A DNA stretch of 64,000 bases from Calvatia gigantea. Taxonomy: Eukaryota; Basidiomycota; Agaricomycetes; Agaricales; Lycoperdaceae. The stretch is from NCBI GenBank assembly GCA_025093985.1, contig JACAAK010000001.1, positions 1,736,001 through 1,800,000 of the forward strand, written 5' to 3'. Position numbers and translations under genes: made by a program. Positions 11,491 to 22,829 of the stretch are shown here, one piece after another (within the stretch, counting starts at the first letter, position 1; each line of letters begins with the position of its first letter). Below the pieces are notes generated by a model. The model made no database searches. It saw nothing but the letters and a program-made list of their open reading frames with translations, and was not told the origin of the DNA.

Positions 11491-12807
11491 TCAGGAGGTA
11501 AGTTCAAATGATGCGAAGGCGAGATCATAATCGCCAAATGCATAATTTATCTTATCCGTCCTTCGGTATATGCCAGAATGTTCATCATCACTAGTGCCAT
11601 TTCTATCAGGCCTTGCTGAAGCTAAAGCGGCACGGAACGCTTTTTGAGCGTTCTCGACCGTACTGTCTGACTCGTCTTCGTCGTCCTTGCTCGAGATGAA
11701 CAGAGTGAGAGTAATGCGACCCGGCTGGAAAATGGACACGACGCGCCTGACGAGCGTCGTTATGTCTGGTATCATCCTTGGGTTATTCCCTCCGTGGTAG
11801 GAGGGAGCCAAGGGAACATTACACTCGAAGCTGGCATATGACCAACCTTCTTCGGGAGTCACATGAATGGTGAAGTAACCTTCTTTTAGATTATGATTGG
11901 GGGGTAAATGAAGTGATTCTAACAAAGTCTCGTCTCCCCATCTGATGAGTGCGTTGGAAGAATACCCACATGGGGTGAAAGCATAGGCATCCAAAGACGT
12001 GAGGTGGGAGGGGAATATATTGTTAATGCCGAGCTCATGGGATATGTCTAGAGCGAGCGTGGATGGAGATTTACTAGCGAGCTCTTCGCTGAAATAGAAC
12101 GAGTCTCGCGAGGTTCCCCGGAGGTCGCTCATCAAGATTTCAATGGTATAATCGGGTGTTTGCGGGGAGCTGGGGGAGATTGTCCGATTGGTTGAAGGGG
12201 AATCCGTAATGGAGCCAACTTGGGAGGCCATGTAAAGCAACCAGTGGTCGCCGTTAACTTTACCAATGGTATAAGCCGCGCCGTCCTTGAAGATGCCGTC
12301 AAGGAACTCGACTTCTTGTTTCCAATCGCGATGAGGTCCCTTCTGGCGCTCGGGAAACATAAAGGATTTGCGGGAATAGAAACAACGATAGACGGTGGAC
12401 ATATTGGCGTACTGTGCAGCTATCTCGAGGATGCGGGTTACGCCAAGGAGGTTAAGAGTAGTACCGCAGGTCTTGAGGATAAGTTTGTGAGGGGATACGA
12501 ACAATGACGATTCACTGTTAAGTTTGCGTCGTGAGTGCGCTGTAGCGAGCGGTCTGAAAAATTAAGATAACCTGAGTAGGTAAGCGTCGATCTCGACACC
12601 CTCCATCACACTAAGAACCTTGCACTTGACTATATTGAGCATATCCTCCCATATTTTACGATCGACTCGGCGTAGGCCCGTCCTACCATTGAAACTGGGA
12701 GGGCCAGGCACGAGTGCGGCGGACGGGGCGAACCATATTTCGAGGAGCTTTTCTGGGCCCTCAAATGGGCCGGACGCTTGGTAGTCGTCGTTGTTGTCAG
12801 GCGCCAT
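11491..12807 (-). CDS. SPE2: S-adenosylmethionine decarboxylase proenzyme
   Basis: The enzyme makes decarboxylated AdoMet, the aminopropyl donor for spermidine and spermine. Two exons, 12807-12572 and 12514-11491, give 419 aa. FEGPEKLLEIWFAP near the N-terminus contains the glutamates of the active site. The self-cleavage site LSESS is formed exactly across the intron: the codon of its first serine is split AG|T. Cleavage is expected between Glu80 and Ser81, making Ser81 the pyruvoyl group of the alpha chain. LKTCGTT supplies the catalytic cysteine (about 95), followed by RCFYSRKSFMFPERQ and, further on, FTPCGYSSNAL and EGYFTIHVTPEEGWSYASFE. Longer than the human enzyme but close to yeast. 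A short uORF precedes it. Confidence 0.96.
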
Positions 12808-12818
12808 TTAGAAATATA

Positions 12819-12869
12819 TCAACGCTCTCGAGAAAGATAAGCGAGGGAGTTGGCGGAAGCAGAATGCAT
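12819..12869 (-). promoter_or_regulatory. possible 16-codon uORF ahead of SPE2
   Basis: An upstream ATG at 12869 opens MHSASANSLAYLSRER and stops 11 nt before the SPE2 start codon. A second upstream ATG further out, in another frame, opens an ORF that overlaps the main start. Animal and plant AdoMet decarboxylase mRNAs are polyamine-controlled through uORFs. Whether these triplets are in the transcript here is not visible. Confidence 0.35.
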
Positions 12870-13002
12870 GTAAGGGAAAGACGAGAGCAGCCGTTGGAGC
12901 CCAACATGATTTTTAAAATCGATGGATACTACTTTCCCTTTTTGGAGAAGATCGAATGATGTGTTGTGCCCGTGTTACGTCGTCCGACGGCTCATTCGGC
13001 AC

Positions 13003-13707
13003 ATGCCGATCGTTATTTCTCTTTCTTCCATGCCTGTGCCCATCGTCCGTGGCATCCTCCCTCGCATTAACTTCCTCAGAGTCGTTGCGCCTAGAGTTGC
13101 GGCTCCTCTTCTTCCAACAGCATCAAGGACGCGTGTCGTTCTTACGAACCCATCGTCCCGCAACTACCAGACGAGACTCTTCCACCACTTTCCAGCACGA
13201 CTCACCAACTCAGCGCCCTCATCGCCGCAATTTTCTCCGGACCCATTACCACAGAATGCAACTCTATCGCAGCGCTTGAAACACCTGATTAAGTCATACG
13301 GCTGGTACGCCCTTGGCGTCTACCTGATACTCTCTGTGTTGGATTTTGGTGTCGCGTTTGTTGGGATTAATTTGCTAGGGGCAGAATATGTGTCTCGTGT
13401 AGCAGCTCATGCGAAGGGCCTTGTCTACGATGTTTTACACTCGAAACCCGCAGAGCCAGGGCTTCATGAAATTGACAGGGCAACCCATCAGAATCAAGGG
13501 GGTTCCGAGGGACTTTGGGCGATGTTGGTATTGGCTTACACAGTGCACAAGACACTCTTTTTGCCCGTGCGTGTGGGACTGACTGCAGCGTTCACGCCGC
13601 GGCTGGTTGGGTGGTTGCGACAGAGGGGATGGGTTGGTAGTGCAGGGACACGGCGGGCTGCTTCAGAGGTGCGGGAGATGCTACGGGAGAGGAGGAACAG
13701 GGACTGA
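13003..13707 (+). CDS. mitochondrial FAM210/DUF1279-like membrane protein
   Basis: Intronless, 234 aa from the ATG at 13003; in-frame ATGs at 12922 and 13030 are alternatives. The N-terminus is rich in Arg, Val and Pro without acidic residues (VRGILPRINFLRVVAPR), as expected of a mitochondrial presequence. The core LKHLIKSYGWYALGVYLIL followed by a hydrophobic segment with DFGVAFVGINLLGAEYV is the DUF1279/FAM210 signature: a short amphipathic helix, then a membrane span. A second conserved part near the C-terminus (LAYTVHKTLFLPVRVGLTAAF, TPRLVGWLRQRGW) matches the same family. FAM210-type proteins sit in the inner mitochondrial membrane and affect mitochondrial translation. Start is divergent from SPE2, about 200 bp apart. 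Confidence 0.8.
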   Translation: MPIVISLSSMPVPIVRGILPRINFLRVVAPRVAAPLLPTASRTRVVLTNPSSRNYQTRLFHHFPARLTNSAPSSPQFSPDPLPQNATLSQRLKHLIKSYGWYALGVYLILSVLDFGVAFVGINLLGAEYVSRVAAHAKGLVYDVLHSKPAEPGLHEIDRATHQNQGGSEGLWAMLVLAYTVHKTLFLPVRVGLTAAFTPRLVGWLRQRGWVGSAGTRRAASEVREMLRERRNRD

Positions 13708-13879
13708 ACACTGCGTTACTGTATCATGGCGTTGGCGTTGAGGCCTTGAGGAGGCTAGTTGGTCAATAATACTTATACTCTACTTAATAATTGATATCGT
13801 GAACGTTTAAACCTTGGAGTTTATTGATCAAATGCCAAATGGCCTTCGGCTCTTGCCGGCTTCCCCTTTCACTTCTTCC

Positions 13880-14301
13880 ATGTTGTTAATCAGAGCAACA
13901 CGCTCCTTGGGTTTTGCTCACAGGCAACTTGCTGCGCCTTTTCGCAGACACGCTTCTTCAGGCCACGGTGAAGAACATGCTAGTTTTCCTAAAGAAGGTC
14001 AATACCCATACGCAATTGTCGCGTTGACCAGAAAAACTGAATGAAAGTAGACTTCGCCACGCCATTTTGGCGCAACGCACTCATAGTCGTTGGCCTCGCC
14101 GTAGCCGCGTACAAATACGTTCCAGAGCCTGGAGATAATGTCTATCTCACCCGCTGGATTGCCATGTACACGCCGCGCCCTGAAAAATGGTTAAACCTAA
14201 ATGCGAAACACGCTGCACAGCAGGAGGTCGAGGCCGAAAATGCCCGGCTCGTGATGAGTGCCAGGCAACCGCCAGTGCACCGGTATCGCTATCCTCAGTG
14301 A
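13880..14301 (+). CDS. small mitochondrial membrane protein, probable complex I accessory subunit
   Basis: Exons 13880-13997 and 14051-14301 give 122 aa; an in-frame ATG at 13832 would add 16 residues. The N-terminus (MLLIRATRSLGFAHRQLAAP then FRRHASSGHGEEHASFPKE) looks like a cleavable mitochondrial targeting signal. The intron joins E|DFATPFWRNALIVVG, leading into one membrane span (ALIVVGLAVAAYKYVPEPGD). The tail contains WIAMYTPRPEKWLNLNAKH and ends PPVHRYRYPQ. I associate this layout (presequence, FWRN, single span, RYPQ end) with a fungal NADH:ubiquinone oxidoreductase accessory subunit, but I cannot name the subunit with certainty. Confidence 0.6.
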
Positions 14302-14617
14302 GCTTACTTGTTTTTTTTTTGTGGACATGGCCAAAGCAGATACTAATGAGTTACAGGCTGTTTGAGCAAGCATCGCCGTTCCTGGTAGGAGTGGGAACCC
14401 AGGTCGACTTGAGCAACCTTGTTGTGAAGAGTACTTAACTACAATGAATAGATAGTTTTGAGCAATGTGATCATGGGAATAAATATCCTAATATAGAGTG
14501 TGGGTGGTAACCACGCGTTTGTTGTTGGGACGTTTTCCTCGAGTTGTCCGTTCTCCATCACGTCGCTCCCTCCTCCCCTTATCTTGCATGTATACCCTAA
14601 TTGTCTAAGTCAATCCC
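14302..14617. other. intergenic spacer before RAX2
   Basis: A 316 bp stretch with a T-run after the preceding stop (near 14310) and a pyrimidine-rich segment just before the RAX2 ATG (14530-14600), typical of fungal 5' leaders. No other feature seen. Confidence 0.45.
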
Positions 14618-17600
14618 ATGCCCCAATTACCACCGCGTTCTCTTCTCCTCGTCGCGTTTTACGCCCTCTCTGCCCATGCAGCTCTTCCCCAGGTCGATTT
14701 CGACCGCATGGGCAAGGTTGGTCTTGCCGGCGCCTTCGCTGGCTTTGACTTCTTCTCAAATTCCTCCATCGCGTTCGACCCAGCCACCTCCTCTCTCCTC
14801 TCCCGCTCCTTGGACGGTTCATTGACGCACCTCGCCTCGACCAGCTCCGGAGGCAGAATCAATGCTGCCTGTGAGCTTGATGGTGTTGCCTATTTCGCAG
14901 GCTCTTTCTCCTCCCTTGCGGGCGTCTCTGCCAACAACATTGTTTCTTACAATCCAGTCGCCAATTCTTTCTCTCCTCTTACATCCAACACTCCCAACGG
15001 TGAAGTTCATTCGCTCCTGTGTGACCAACAGGACAAAAAAGTCTGGGCTGGCGGTAGCTTTACGTCCCCTGGGTCTGCTGTCGCTATATGGGACCCCCAC
15101 GCTCAGTCCTGGAACCCTCCGCCTTTCAAAGGCTTTTCCGGTGCCCAGTCGACGAGAGTGAACTCCATCACTACCAACTCCTCCAACAACAGCATCTTTT
15201 TCGCAGGTTCCTTCATCACCGCATATGGTACGGGCACCCTCAATGCTACAAATAACCCGAACGTCCCGTTTTCTGCAGGGGCTACTCCTTTTTCTTCTTC
15301 CTTGGTACCTATTCCTTTGAAAGGCGCAGAGGTTAATGGCGCCCCGTCAGCCGATGATCCTGGCTTTGCTGACATCAACAATATCCTTTGTCCAACTGGA
15401 CCAGATGGGCCTGGTAGTTCCTGGTTCGCAGTTGCCAATGGTATACCTCTCATCACTATTCGGGCGTTTTCCTTCATCTCGGCTCATGGTGTGCGCCTTG
15501 GCAACACCTTCCAACCTGATCATGGAACAACTGCCTTCAGGTAAGTTTCCATCATTGTTAATTCAGGTCGTCATTGTATTAACATGTCCTAGTGTTACGA
15601 CCATCCCTGACAATCAAGTCCGCACCCTTACCTATGTCGATCCATCAACGGGCCAAAATCAGACGTGCTCTGACCCCTGTCCCCTATCGACCGACTCGTC
15701 CCTCCTATACCAGGATTTCCTCTTTGAGTCTACCGTTTCTATCACTGGCGTTCAGATTAAACTATCCGGTTTCACTGGCCGCAGTCCTGGTCTACATATT
15801 CTCCAACTGCTTTCCTCTGGTGCATTCGCTTCTTCAGTCGAAACCAATAACGGACAATCTTGCTTTGCCCCTAACCCTTCCAATACAACGCGAACAGGGG
15901 ATTGGGTTGCGAAGGTTGCGAATACCGGAATTGCAGCCACCACACAGACCGTCCTCGTTTCGGTGGTTGATGTTGGCGTATCGCCGGCTTCTGGCCCCAG
16001 CTTCACCTGGATTCCATATGTATCTGCGGCAGGCATTTATGATGTCAGCCTCTTAATTCCTGGATGCACCAACTTCCAAGACTGTGACTCCCGAACCAGC
16101 GTCAAAGTGACCATTTTCCCAGGAGAGGGACTTCCCCCATCGGTTAGCACGATCTCCCAACGGAATACCGACGACGCCGTGGTTCCAATTTATAGCGGTC
16201 CGATTGTGCCTTCTGGCCCCAATTTTGTTACTACCATTACTATGACCTTGGCAGATCAGCCTGAAGGTTCCGGGAAGAACGGCAAATATGAAATGATCGC
16301 CGACCGAATTCAGCTGTCTCTAAAATCAGTCAACTTTTCACCTTCCGGCAATTCCTCCAGCTCTCTCCAAGGCTTACAACGCGGCTTCGGGTTTTTTGAA
16401 TGGCCACGATCTGCCGTAGTTAGCGATGCGTCCCAAAGTCTTTCCAACACCACCCTGACACCGCTGGATGGTATCAGCATTCAGATGCACACCGCCATTG
16501 GAAATTCTAGTCAGCTCAATGCTGCCAATATCACAGCGGTGGCCCATCATCCCTCAGGGGTCATCTTCATTGGAGGTACCTTCCACCTTTCTTCTGGTTC
16601 CGCCTCTGGTGCGTCGGGTATTGTGATGTTCAGGAATGGTGCATTGGTATCCATTGCGGACAATGGTTTGGATGGAGCGGTCTCTGCACTGCTAATTGAC
16701 CGGAATCGCCTGTATGTTGGTGGCGACTTCCATGATACGGCTGCTGGAACTACCAACGGTCGGTTACGAGGCATCGCCGCCTATGAGATCAATCGAAATG
16801 TCTGGACACCTCTTGGTTCGGGTGTCAATGGTCACGTCACTGGCTTGAGCTCAACCAATGGAAACATCCAAGTTGTAGGCTCCTTCTCCTCCGCCGGTGA
16901 CAACGATGCGTCCGGTGTCGCTGTCTGGGATACCGCCTCCAATGTCTGGACAGGGAGTGGTGGATTTGTGGTTGGCGACATGACATTTATTACCAATGGC
17001 ACATCAGGACAATGGCTCGCGGGGAATGTTATTAGCTACAAGAAGTTTGGCGCTGATGGCATTGTCATGCTCCAAAATGGAGATGAGAATGGGCCGCGAG
17101 TGAATCCTGTTCAAGTGGCGTTGTCTGGTATTCGCCTCCCCACTAACTCGACTACTTTCAATAACCCTCGTTCGTATGCCCCCCGCTCAACTTGGATCGC
17201 TCATGTACCATTCCGCCGCCTTTTCAGAAGACAATCGTCTGCTCAGCCTGAGGAATCCTTGTCATCTCCACCTCTCACTCCCGCACCATCTGTCCTTACT
17301 GGCGCTTTCTGGACAAATGGCTCATCCTCAACTGAAATCATGATCCTTGGTGGCAATTTCACCCATACTTCTGAGAGGAATGTTATCTCGAGCGTTCTCC
17401 TCTATAACCCAAAGACTGGGTCCTCCTCTGGTTTGACCGGTGCTCAGATCGACGGTACCGTTCGGACACTCTTAGTTGATGGCAACCGTCTCTACGTCGG
17501 CGGACAGTTCACTATTCCTGGTACAAACGCGAACGGTCTGGCTATCTATGATTTGCTTGGCAAGCAATGGGATCTTGCCAACCTACAACCATTACAATCC

Positions 17601-19109
17601 AGTGGAAATGACACCGTTGTTCGTGCCATCACGAAATCTACTACTCAAACCAATAAGATAATCGTGGTTGGTACTTTCGCACAGGCAGGATCACTTCGTT
17701 GCGAAGCAGTCTGCGTTTATGACACGAACAGCAACCAATGGAATGCTCCAGGTGCCGGAATCTCGGGCCAAGCTGCTACTGTTGCACATGCTGGGGTAAG
17801 CGTGAATACCTTCAACAATTCTCTCTGCTAATATGTACGCCTCCAAAGAATAACCAAGAGTATCTGATCGTCGGAGGCTCACTCACTGTTGGGGACACGC
17901 CTGTTAGCGTTGCCCAGTTTGATCTCGTCAATTCAACTTGGACGACTCTAGGCACTGGTTTAGATATCCCTGGTCCCGTCACCGCTATCGAGGTCAATGG
18001 GGGCAATGCAAGCAGTATCTTTGCAGCCGGGAGGTAAGGATTTTGATCTACCTGTCCTCGTTGTTACTAATATGTTTGAAGGGCAACCGATGGTTCTCAC
18101 TCGTTTTTATCCTTCTGGGACGGCGCCTCATGGATAGCTCTTGGTGTGTTCATTCCCAGACAATAACTCATTACATCCTAATCCACTTGCAAGGTTCAAA
18201 CCTTAACTCTGACACAACCGTCTCCCAACTTACAATGGTGCCTGTGCAAGATACACATCCTGCACAGGGAGTCATAGAATCTGACCGCATGCTGATGATG
18301 ACCGGGGTTCTGGTCGATCCGAACTATGGAAATGCTTCATCTGTCCTTTTCGATGGACAGGCATTCATCCCATACATTGTATCCACTATGGCAAATGGGC
18401 ACACGGGCTTCATCGCGTCTTTATTCCACTCGTTCGCCAAATTCGGTTTTGCACAACGTAGTGCGTGTCTTTTATTATTTATTTGGGATAGCTCACATTT
18501 ATTTCTTGTCTTAGAATTTTTGGCGACTGGCGTTGTCATCCTCATTTCGATTGCCATCGCTGCTGGTGTCGTCTTCCTTCTAGCATTGATTGGCATTCTT
18601 TGGACTCTCTTCTCCCGTCGTGACGACAAACTCAAGTACGACGTAACCGAGGATGATGATGACTCAACGCACCACCGCCCGTCGTCACTTCTTGAACATA
18701 TCAATGCTGCCACCCGCACAACAATTTTGGGAACAAGTCCGTTTAGTAACTACAATGCTGAAAAGGAAGAAGAGAAGTCTGGCAGAGACGGAGATCAGGA
18801 TCCGTTCGGTCCAGATGCCAGTAACTATCTTCGAGCAGAAACCCCATCCGATGCAGTTGGTGGACTCTTACCAGAGGAAAGCAGTCGCATTGCCCACGTT
18901 AGATATGATTTTGTTCCTGATGGAGAGGGTGAGCTCCCTCTACAAGCTGGGGCAGAAGTCGAAATTCTAGATGACAAAGATCATGCGTAAGTCGGCAGTT
19001 TATTTATGGCTGTTCAGTGCACTGATAATCTTTATTTGGCAGGTGGTGGTATGCTCGCGACCTTCGGACGGGACGCGAGGGCATAGTTCCTGCGGCATAT
19101 CTGTACTAG
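14618..19109 (+). CDS. RAX2: Rax2-like cortical membrane protein with C-terminal SH3 domain
   Basis: Rax2 marks sites of polarized growth at the cell cortex. Exons 14618-15540, 15593-17795, 17849-18033, 18082-18143, 18194-18457, 18515-18986 and 19043-19109 join to 1,391 aa. A signal peptide (LLLVAFYALSAHAALPQ) leads a large extracellular part with repeated kelch-like blades: YFAGSFSSLAGV..NIVSYN, VWAGGSFTSPGSAVAIWD, LYVGGDFHDTAAG, LYVGGQFTIPGT, and many N-glycosylation sites. A membrane span lies near residues 1214-1243 (LATGVVILISIAIAAGVVFL). The cytoplasmic tail ends in an SH3 domain, about 1338-1391: VRYDFVPDGEGELPLQAGAE, then DHAWWYAR across the last splice and GIVPAAYLY. Classical yeast Rax2 has no SH3 domain that I recall, so the tail is the unusual part. 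Confidence 0.9.
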
Positions 19110-19291
19110 ACATGAGTTATTATTCTTATTCCGCCCGCATCGTTTCACGTAGTATGGCTTATACCTTAAATACCCTCTGGAAATTTATCAACTCACTTGC
19201 GTCGTATATTATCGCATTGCCATACTACCGAGTCCCTTGGTCTCGAAAATTAGGTTTACTATCCGAAGCTAACCAGTTACACCAGTGACAA

Positions 19292-20774
19292 TTATTGAAG
19301 CACTGGGAAAAGAAACGGCGACTGAGTGGGGCTTGCAATTTCAAAGAGAATGAAGAACATACGGGGGTCCCTATAGTGCTTCTGGGAATTATGTCTGAAT
19401 CCAACCTTAGTCTTGAAAGTCTCCTGTCGTTGTTGGTCACGGAATTCACGGATATGTCGGCCAGCCTCTCTAGCCTCACCGCGATTTCGTGCTTTAATGA
19501 CCTCCGTCCCTGCACCGTAGGCACCGAATCCGCCCTTCCGAGGAATTAGTGCTGAATTCTTGTCTGCCAATAATCGGCGGACGAGAGCGGAACCAGAGTT
19601 GGGGTCTTCTGGTTTGCCTCCCCTTGGAACACCAGGGAATGATTGTGCATAATAACGCTTCAACGATCGATGGCCAATGCGTGCACCAGAGGGCAGAACA
19701 AGTTCAAGGTGTGAATCGCCGTGGGTGATTTGATTGTCAGGAAGATCTTCAGACCCTGACCCTGATGACTCGTCATGGCTAACAATCTCATCCACTCGGT
19801 CTGACTCAACGTCATCGTCATCTTCCCACTCCTTGTCAGCACCGGGAACGATTTTCTCGGCATTTAAGTAAGAATTGGTGAAATCGTAGAAATCAGAGAC
19901 CTCTAATCGTTCGTTCTCGGTGTCATACGCAATTTTGCAGTGACTCTTATCGACCATGTGTTTGCGGACGGCATTCAGGCTGCGGAACTCCCTTCCTTTT
20001 CCATTGCAGTAGATGCAGACGTTTCCGACGGCGATCTTTTCGCCAAGGTAGGTGATCAAACCGGTAATGTCGACGAGATACTCTGCATCAGGAATGAAAA
20101 AGGAGTGTATGGTGGACATGTGGGTCAAGTTATCCTCGAGCCCATCGGATTGATGGGAACAGAAGAGACAGTGGGACGGGGAGAGGCGAGCCCGAGCGAC
20201 TGCAATCTTTTCATCTATTGTGCGATTTATTTCCTCCTCCGTCGCCCCTTGGTCTACAACAAGGGATGAAAGTTTCTTCTCTATGTCATCGAGAGTCGTG
20301 TCTGGTTCTCCCTTAGGCAGAGAAACCTGTGGCTGTGGTTGTGGAGGTGCGGATCTTAATGTAGAGGCAACACGGACTTGATTCTCCTTGTGCTTTTTGG
20401 ATTGCAGGTGGGAGCGATAAGAATTTTCTGTTGTATAGACCTTACTGCAAAAAAGGAGTTCAAAAGCAGGAGATGGGCCTGGCTGCGCAGTGACTCACTT
20501 GCAGACCTCGCAAACCGATCCTCTTGGAGAATTTATTGTTGCTGTCTCCTCCTTGCGATCCAGAACCTTTTGATTGAACAGGGTAATGGTAACGGGGGGT
20601 AGACCGGCGACGCGACGTTTCATGTTGTAACGATGGTGGTCGGATTTGTAGTGGTCGCCTGTGGGGAGATTGTCAGTCGGGAGTTTCGGTAGATGGAAGT
20701 GACCTACGTTGTTCCTCTGGTGAGAGAAAAGCAATGGAGCATGACAAACAAGTGTAGAGGGCGGGTTCGTCCAT
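19292..20774 (-). CDS. REI1: cytoplasmic 60S maturation factor Rei1 (ZNF622)
   Basis: Rei1 acts late in 60S ribosome maturation, releasing Arx1 and probing the exit tunnel. Exons 20774-20708, 20658-20499, 20444-19363 and an 11 nt last exon 19302-19292 give 439 aa. The first C2H2 finger (CLSCSIAF, then HYKSDHHRYNMKRR) is completed across intron 1. The second (CEVCNKVYTTENSYRSHLQS) is completed across intron 2. A third (CLFCSH..LTHMSTIH) and a fourth (CIYCNGKG, RKHMVDKSH) follow, then an acidic stretch and the conserved SGARIGHRSLKRYYAQ. The C-terminus FKTKVGFRHNSQKHYRDP gains LLQ only after splicing, giving the usual family end. REI1 and the downstream-numbered PP2C gene lie head to tail on the minus strand, 95 bp apart. 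Confidence 0.95.
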
Positions 20775-20869
20775 GGTCGTTGAACGTTGAACGTTGAAGG
20801 AGGGGGGAAATAAGATTGAATAATCTCGGGAATCTATTATTTTCAAGCTGATGATGACAAAGCGGTGCA

Positions 20870-22260
20870 CTAAATTCTTTGGACTAATATCGTAGTATCA
20901 TCCATCCACTTGAATGCTGTTTCTACTGTGAGATTTCTAGATACTTTTTCGGTGTCCCCTCCTCCGAGGGCGTGGCGCAGGAGGGCCAATGCAAGATTGT
21001 TATAGGTTTCGAGAGATTTATCGCGGTTGTCAATAGCATACAGCCAGACCTCTGCGAGTTGGCTGAGGCCAAGGGCTTCAGAATCGTCCCAGTAGAGGTC
21101 TAGGAGACCATCTGAGCACATAATCAGCCTAGTCTCTTGGTATTGGTCGCGATCCGTTAAGGTGACGTGTTTGACGTCTGGACGATTGGACAAGTAAGGA
21201 GGGGTGCGGTTGCGTGCGAGAAAGTCTTCAAGATTGGTCGCTGAAAATGTAAAGCCGGGATTGGTACGTGCGAACACGCGATCCGTAAAAACGGGGGGCA
21301 ACTTGAATTCGTGGTCACCGAGGGCTGGGTAATGATTAGTTGTGGGTAGAGGGACAGGTAGAGGGAGTGAATGGGATCTGACCTCTGGTAACGGCAATAG
21401 CACCAAGAACTCTGTGATTATGCACACATTCGAATTCACCCGGGTGTTGCTGACGGATACGGTGAACTTCGGTTTCATCGCGGCCATTGTGGAAGCCACT
21501 GAGAACAGACGTCGACCACTTCCCGAAGTTATCCCTCTGACCGAGAGCTTGAAGGGGAAAATCATCACGGAGGCTGGTTGGAGGGAAAGAGGTGACATAC
21601 CTGCTTGACAGTCCCCGAGGCTAACAACCCAAAGGCTGTGTCTAGGCGGGTCGAGGAGGGCGATAAGGGCAGTACTGCCGTGCATACATCGCTTGAGGGA
21701 TGTGGTATGTTCTGGAGATGATTCCAAGTCGTGAGTCATGGTCGTTAGTTGGTCGTCTGTCATATGTGCAATAGTTTCGGCGTCGGGTACGAGACGAAGA
21801 AAGTCTTGGGCGATGCTATCGTCAAAGGCGACGATAGCATCGGCGAGGGCTTCGGATATGCGATCGGGATTACGGGAAGTGGTGAGCTCCAGTTTCTGCC
21901 TGACTTGACCTGGCAGGGTCTGAGTTGCATAATCGACGGTAGCATGGCCGGCATGACCTGGAGGGGGATAATTCAAATAAAACAGGGATTGGAGGAGAGG
22001 GAAGACACACCATCGAATATGGCACGGAATGACCAGAGACCGTCGTCGAGAGGCCAGTCCTGGATGACATAGCGATCCTGGTTTGCACTGTCTGGATTAG
22101 GGCAGGGCTGGAAGGTGACAACATCTGAGTCTCCGATTGATTTGGCGAAGGAAAGTCGGGCAAGCTCTGAAGTGAGAAGGGGTTCTGTGAGTGAGGTGTA
22201 CTTCCAGAGAGCGTCGTCTTCTGGACGACCCATGTCAGTGTATTTAGTGGTGGAAGACAT
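20870..22260 (-). CDS. PP2C-type Ser/Thr protein phosphatase
   Basis: Exons 22260-22011, 21957-21601, 21547-21383 and 21324-20870 give 408 aa. Manganese-binding and structural motifs appear in order: NQDRYVIQD, then FDGHAGH formed across intron 1, then GSTALIALLD, SLGDCQA, the basic/acidic HNHRVLGAIAVTRALGDHEF across intron 3, CSDGLLDLYWDD, and WMDDTTILV at the C-terminus. The stretch DQYQETRLIMCSDGLLD resembles the mitochondrial pyruvate dehydrogenase phosphatase branch, but no clear presequence is visible, so substrate and location are open. The ATG at 22260 gives MSSTTKYTD; an earlier non-ATG extension looks spurious. Confidence 0.92.
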
Positions 22261-22384
22261 GAAGAAGACTGAAAAGAGTAAAAAGGACAAGTCGGGGTGA
22301 GTATCTGATTAATTTCCTTTCGGGGCAGGACCCTGATGGTAAGAAGAAAAGATTGTATTTGGGGACAGTATTCAAATATACAAG

Positions 22385-22829
22385 CTAGGACGACGCGTCC
22401 TGAGGATGGATGGGTAAGCCGGGGATGGGGGAGAGATAGGAATAAGAGGACATACAGGTGCTTTGGTGGCGAAGCGCTCTGCACGCTTTCTCCGTTTCTC
22501 GAGTTCCTCTGGATCGACGGGGGGTGAATCTGGGGTTGATCTTTTCATGGAGTTGTTGATGCCGAAACGGGCCGCGCGTGCCTCGAGCTTGCCTGGATCC
22601 TAAGGGGAAGGGGAAGGATTTCTTGTGGGTGAGCAAGGAAAGTGGGCAAGGTAATAGATAACGCACGTCTGGAACAGATCCCTTTGCGGTGGCAGGTTGA
22701 ACAAGAGGGATGCCAAAACGGACCGCGCGTGCTTTGCGCTTTTCGAGCTCTAGATCCTCGAGAGAGAGAGGGTTGGCTGGTTGTTGTGCTGATGATGGTG
22801 ATGATGGTGAGAGTGCAGGTACAGGACAC
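22385..22829 (-). pseudogene. C-terminal exons of a THO1/SARNP-like RNA-binding protein, 5' part missing
   Basis: Three exons can be read: about 22829-22667, 22599-22456 and 22399-22385. They encode LEDLELEKRKARAVRFGIP, then DPGKLEARAARFGINNSMK, then PEELEKRRKRAERFATKAPD and a stop. The repeated E-K-R-x-R-A-x-R-F-G blocks are typical of the Tho1/CIP29/SARNP tail, which binds RNA and works in mRNA export. The family's N-terminal SAP domain should lie at higher coordinates on the minus strand, but I find no SAP-like sequence up to 23,264, where repeats begin. Either the 5' exons are far upstream across the repeat nest or the gene was cut by insertion. The left limit of the first exon is uncertain. 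Confidence 0.55.

Noticed and set aside
15103..15477. 124-codon minus-strand ORF within RAX2
   Set aside because: A shadow of the RAX2 first exon; no independent support.
21870..22484. 204-codon minus-strand ORF
   Set aside because: Frame shadow of PP2C exon 1 and its intron; rich in Ser/Pro/Leu and lacking motifs, whereas the other frame carries PP2C motifs.
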